Shown here: piece by piece, positions 61,356 to 64,000 of the stretch | Layout of the letters: the number at the start of each line of letters is the position of its first letter | How positions within the stretch are numbered: the first letter of the stretch is position 1 | Origin: Bradyrhizobium sp. | GTDB lineage: Bacteria; Pseudomonadota; Alphaproteobacteria; Rhizobiales; Xanthobacteraceae | Direction: 5' to 3' | Assembly (NCBI RefSeq): GCF_016213215.1 | Contig: NZ_JACRAW010000097.1 | Span: 62,001 to 126,000 of the forward strand | DNA length: 64,000 nucleotides | Position numbers and translations under genes: made by a program | The notes under the pieces: generated by a model | What the model was told of the DNA's origin: nothing | The model's input: the letters and a program-made list of their open reading frames with translations, nothing else | Databases searched by the model: none

Positions 61356-61682
61356 TTCCGTGGTCCCTTTGCCTGCCGAACCTTGGCGCTGTTCTATCCG
61401 TCGGACGGAGATCAGGCCGACGGATGTTGCTCCGCCAGAGGCTGTCAACACCGCCATAGAGAGGCGAGACTTTCGTCATTAAACGCTGGGACTAAATTCC
61501 AGCGGCATTCATTTTGGATAATTGATTCGGCCGGACGCTTTTCCCAACTAGTGGTTGAGGTATGAAGTTACGCAATTGCTTCGCTATTGAGATAGTCTCG
61601 CAAAAAAGCCCTGTAAATTGCCTGCGAATCGATCAGTTTGAGAAAAATATAGTCGTGATTGCCGGTGCGGCGTCGTTGCGCT

Positions 61683-61698
61683 GCAATGACGTCATTGC
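61683..61698. promoter_or_regulatory. 16-bp perfect palindrome, possible operator
   Basis: GCAATGACGTCATTGC is a perfect palindrome centred at 61690/61691, 58 bases before the start of the third PEP-CTERM gene. Its size and symmetry suit a dimeric repressor or activator. A sequence of this length and symmetry is unlikely by chance at a given place. The rest of the 452-base gap (61304-61755) contains only the terminator at 61331. Confidence 0.45.
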
Positions 61699-61755
61699 TA
61701 ATGAATCATTTAAATAGACGATTAGGTTGTTGGCCTTGGAGGCTGGAAGGTGAAT

Positions 61756-62280
61756 ATGTTCAGGACGTGCTTGATTGCAATCATGGCCCTCATTGGAGTG
61801 ACGGTAGGTCAGGCGCAGGCTTCCGTGGTGGTCGATTCCTTCACTGCCCTTCCGCTGATTGTGCCCGGAGGTGGAAGCCCAACTTTCGATCTCAAGTTGA
61901 CTTTCAGCTACGATCCGCTGCCTGGCTTCGCGAACGAAAAGTTCAATGGAGCCGTCACGTTTAATGACGGCAACGGAAACACACAGCTCTTGCCGTACTC
62001 GGTGACCGTGTCCAGCGGCTCCCCCGTGACTTTTGATTTCGTGTACTCTGGGTTCAGCCTGCCGCCGGGGACTTACACGCCGTCCTATAGCTATCTTTTT
62101 ACGTATACCTATCCGGGAACGCCGAGCGGGTCCGGAAACACCGGCATTGTGAGCGGTGAAGGTGCAGTGGTTACGGCTATTCCTGAGCCGGCTACCTGGG
62201 CGATGATGATCGTTGGTTTCCTCGGTGTCGGCTTTTTGGCTTACCGTCGCAGCTCACGCTCGGCGCTCCGCATTGCCTGA
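61756..62280 (+). CDS. PEPxxWA-CTERM sorting-domain protein
   Basis: This 174-residue exported protein has a signal peptide (ending near AQAS), a beta-sandwich middle ([20 protein letters not shown]) and the sorting signal [20 protein letters not shown] followed by [11 protein letters not shown] 61756 is preferred over GTG 61750 because GGAAGG lies five bases upstream. It differs in its middle domain from the other three substrates. Confidence 0.92.
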   Translation: MFRTCLIAIMALIGVTVGQAQASVVVDSFTALPLIVPGGGSPTFDLKLTFSYDPLPGFANEKFNGAVTFNDGNGNTQLLPYSVTVSSGSPVTFDFVYSGFSLPPGTYTPSYSYLFTYTYPGTPSGSGNTGIVSGEGAVVTAIPEPATWAMMIVGFLGVGFLAYRRSSRSALRIA

Positions 62281-62305
62281 CCAGATCAGCCACGCTTGAC
62301 CGAAG

Positions 62306-62325
62306 GCCGCCGCAAGGCGGCTTTT
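62306..62325 (+). terminator. Intrinsic terminator after the third PEP-CTERM gene
   Basis: GCCGCC (62306-62311) and GGCGGC (62316-62321) pair around a GCAA tetraloop, followed by TTTTCTTTT. The stem core equals that of the two preceding terminators. Confidence 0.88.
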
Positions 62326-62380
62326 CTTTTGGCCTGAGATGGGTAACCTCGGCCAGAGCGTGCCATCCCGGGTCGCTGCA

Positions 62381-62665
62381 ATGCGCATGATCAGTGTTGT
62401 CGGCCTGGCCGTTTTGACCACCATGGCGAGCTCCGCCCAGGAGGGCGGTCGAATCAAACGAGCTCCGCCGACACCTGCCGAGAAAGATCGGATCGCCTCC
62501 GAAATGGCGTTGAACGACAGCCTTCTGCAAAGGGGTGATATCATCGCGACGGACCGCGGCTTCGTCATTTTCCGTGGGCTGGCGCCCGATGGCATGACGG
62601 CCGATGTTGCGCCGATCCCTAATCCGTTGAGAAAAGGCAGCATGGAGCAAAAAAGTCGCCGCTGA
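62381..62665 (+). CDS. Small exported hypothetical protein
   Basis: This 94-residue protein starts at ATG 62381 with a signal-peptide-like N terminus (MRMISVVGLAVLTTMASSAQ). The rest is polar with two short beta-like stretches (GDIIATDRGFVIFRGLAPDG) and a basic C terminus. An ATG at 62339 would add 14 residues. It sits between two PEP-CTERM genes but lacks a sorting signal. No family is recognised. Confidence 0.5.
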   Translation: MRMISVVGLAVLTTMASSAQEGGRIKRAPPTPAEKDRIASEMALNDSLLQRGDIIATDRGFVIFRGLAPDGMTADVAPIPNPLRKGSMEQKSRR

Positions 62666-62820
62666 GCCAATTCTCGCCAGTGCGCAGAGCCGGTGCCGAT
62701 TAATAATAAGGACGAGGCAAAGGTGTTGTAGTAAAGGTACAAATTGACGCGCAATTTAAAAGTGCTAAACAGTTGCCAGGGCGCTTCCTTGATCTTTCCC
62801 GGGGAGCTGGAGTTCTGAAA

Positions 62821-63795
62821 ATGCCGTTTCGTTCAGGTTTATTGCTCGCCTTTTTGATAGCCGCGCTTGGTTCAACAGGAGCATCCGCGGGATTGGTGAA
62901 TGTTGCCAGCTACGACATGAACAACGGCAACGGCACCACGCAATTCACGTTTGGCTACGATTATTTCGATTTCTCGTACACGAAGAATGGCCAGGCCACG
63001 CCGGATTTCTACGCAAACAAGAACGGCTCGAACCAAACAATCCCGAACAATGCCGCGCCCAAGGACGCCCCCCTGACCGGCGGCACGGGAAAACTGACGG
63101 ACGGCCTGATTGCGACGCAGGTCTACTCGCTTGTCAGTGGCGCCAACGGCGCCATATCGAGCGGTGCGTTTGCCGGGCAGCCCACCCAATATGTCGGCTG
63201 GAAGTATCAAGATCCGACCATCGCTTTCCATTTGGCCGGCGGTCAGTTCGTCAACTCGATCGCGCTGTATGTGGCTGCTTTCAACCCCGCCGCCCCCGGT
63301 GAGACAAACGGTCTGGTCGCAGCGCCCAACGAGGTCCTGCTTGACGTCAATGGCCAGCCTGTGTCGGCCAGCCTGACGGTGACCTCTCTCAACGCCTTCA
63401 CCCAGATGCTCACGTTGAGTGGATTCGGCTCGCTCTCTTCGGACTCTCTGTTCAGCCTTACGCTAAAGCGCGGTCCGCTCCAGCAGGATGGGATCGACTA
63501 CTACAACAATCACGTGAAGGGTTTTGATCCAGCCAATCCCAACGACTCCTCGAAATGTGTTGGCTTCTGTGACCCTGATACGGGTCCATTCGCCAGCGGT
63601 TTTCGAGTTGAAGCGGCTGGCGGTCAGACGGGAGACCTCGATCCCAGTTTGGGCCTTGAACCTTGGATCATGGTGAGCGAGGTTCAGTTCACGGCTGCCG
63701 TGCCTGAGCCTTCGACTTGGATCATGATGATCGCGGGCTTTCTTGGGCTGGGCTTTCTCGCTCGCCGGCGGAGATTTGCGTTGCTTTCAGCCTGA
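62821..63795 (+). CDS. PEP-CTERM sorting-domain protein
   Basis: This 324-residue exported protein has a signal peptide (MPFRSGLLLAFLIAALG), a beta-rich middle (YDYFDFSYTKNGQATPDFYA, VYSLVSGANGAISSGAF, FVNSIALYVAAFNP) and the signal VPEPSTWIMMIAGFLGLGFL followed by ARRRRF. ATG 62821 has GGAG eight bases upstream; a start at 62773 would add 16 residues. It is the largest of the four substrates. AAATTG-n5-CAATTT (62741-62757) upstream is a possible operator or -35 region. Confidence 0.92.
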   Translation: MPFRSGLLLAFLIAALGSTGASAGLVNVASYDMNNGNGTTQFTFGYDYFDFSYTKNGQATPDFYANKNGSNQTIPNNAAPKDAPLTGGTGKLTDGLIATQVYSLVSGANGAISSGAFAGQPTQYVGWKYQDPTIAFHLAGGQFVNSIALYVAAFNPAAPGETNGLVAAPNEVLLDVNGQPVSASLTVTSLNAFTQMLTLSGFGSLSSDSLFSLTLKRGPLQQDGIDYYNNHVKGFDPANPNDSSKCVGFCDPDTGPFASGFRVEAAGGQTGDLDPSLGLEPWIMVSEVQFTAAVPEPSTWIMMIAGFLGLGFLARRRRFALLSA

Positions 63796-63864
63796 GCTCA
63801 CCCACGGCCTGATTGCGACACCCTTGCCCGCCGAGCGAGCCGAAGCTCATCCAAGCACCCGAGA

Positions 63865-63884
63865 AGCCCGCCTGTGCGCGGGCT
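63865..63884 (+). terminator. Weak hairpin after the fourth PEP-CTERM gene
   Basis: AGCCCGC (63865-63871) pairs with GCGGGCT (63878-63884) around a six-base loop, 69 bases after the stop. No T run follows, so termination would be weak. Nothing else is recognised up to the window end at 64000. Confidence 0.4.
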
Positions 63885-64000
63885 GCGCAGCAACCGTCAG
63901 GTGTGCGTAGGGTGTTGGGCACTTCGATCCGCAAGCCCGGCACCGCTATTGAGGTCATGGCTTCCGCCGTCTTCGTGTCGGTAACAGGAATTCGAACACG

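Noticed and set aside
63722..63958. 78-codon minus-strand frame at the right edge
   Set aside because: It overlaps the end of the fourth PEP-CTERM gene and a hairpin, has no ribosome site or motif, and looks like a chance frame.

Overview
The window is high-GC, densely packed alphaproteobacterial chromosome. Gene content and protein style (amide/urea utilisation genes, CbbQ/CbbO-like pair, PEPxxWA-CTERM proteins, an H-NS-like protein with a TWSGRGKQPRW motif, many GTG/TTG starts) suggest Bradyrhizobium or a close relative. This assignment is from recall and reading only; no search was run.

Region 1 (1-15.2 kb) is a nitrogen-scavenging block: the 3' end of a gene (possibly amiC), an AmiR-type ANTAR antiterminator, a leader with a strong intrinsic terminator, a five-gene Urt-type ABC transporter (substrate-binding protein, two permeases, two ATPases), aliphatic amidase amiE, and a urease operon in the order ureE-ureF-ureAB(fused)-ureC-ureG-ureD. 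The layout says amides and/or urea are imported and split to ammonia under substrate control. A MoxR-type AAA ATPase and its VWA partner (CbbQ/CbbO/NorQ/NorD-like) lie convergent to ureD. A gene-poor gap follows at about 15.2-16.0 kb.

Region 2 (16-25 kb) is mixed: an NfrB-like glycosyltransferase and UDP-GlcNAc 2-epimerase (wecB), a membrane protein with a degenerate class III cyclase domain, a polyprenyl-phosphate sugar transferase (probable first step of exopolysaccharide assembly), an H-NS-like regulator, small secreted or membrane proteins, a VanZ-like protein and a probable gene remnant.

Region 3 (25-58.5 kb) is a large exopolysaccharide locus. It holds the dTDP-L-rhamnose genes (rfbB, rfbA, rfbC, rfbD), many glycosyltransferases, a methyltransferase, a pyruvyltransferase, two serine-acetyltransferase-like proteins, a Wzy-like polymerase, a Wzx flippase, a WecG/TagA transferase fused to a STAS domain, and an unusual glycosidase-like Tat protein. 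It merges into an exosortase (PEP-CTERM) locus: PrsT-like TPR lipoprotein, outer-membrane barrel, Wza-like export protein, secretion ATPase, Wzz-like chain-length protein, tyrosine-autokinase-like ATPase, trypsin-like protease, EpsI, EpsD-type PPIase, a small accessory membrane protein, exosortase and a PPP-type phosphatase. Most parts of a Wzx/Wzy-dependent pathway are therefore present.

Region 4 (58.5-64 kb) carries a near-perfect sigma-54 promoter driving two tiny genes, then four PEP-CTERM proteins (presumed exosortase substrates). The first three are each followed by near-identical GCCGCC-GNRA-GGCGGC terminators; the fourth has a weaker hairpin.
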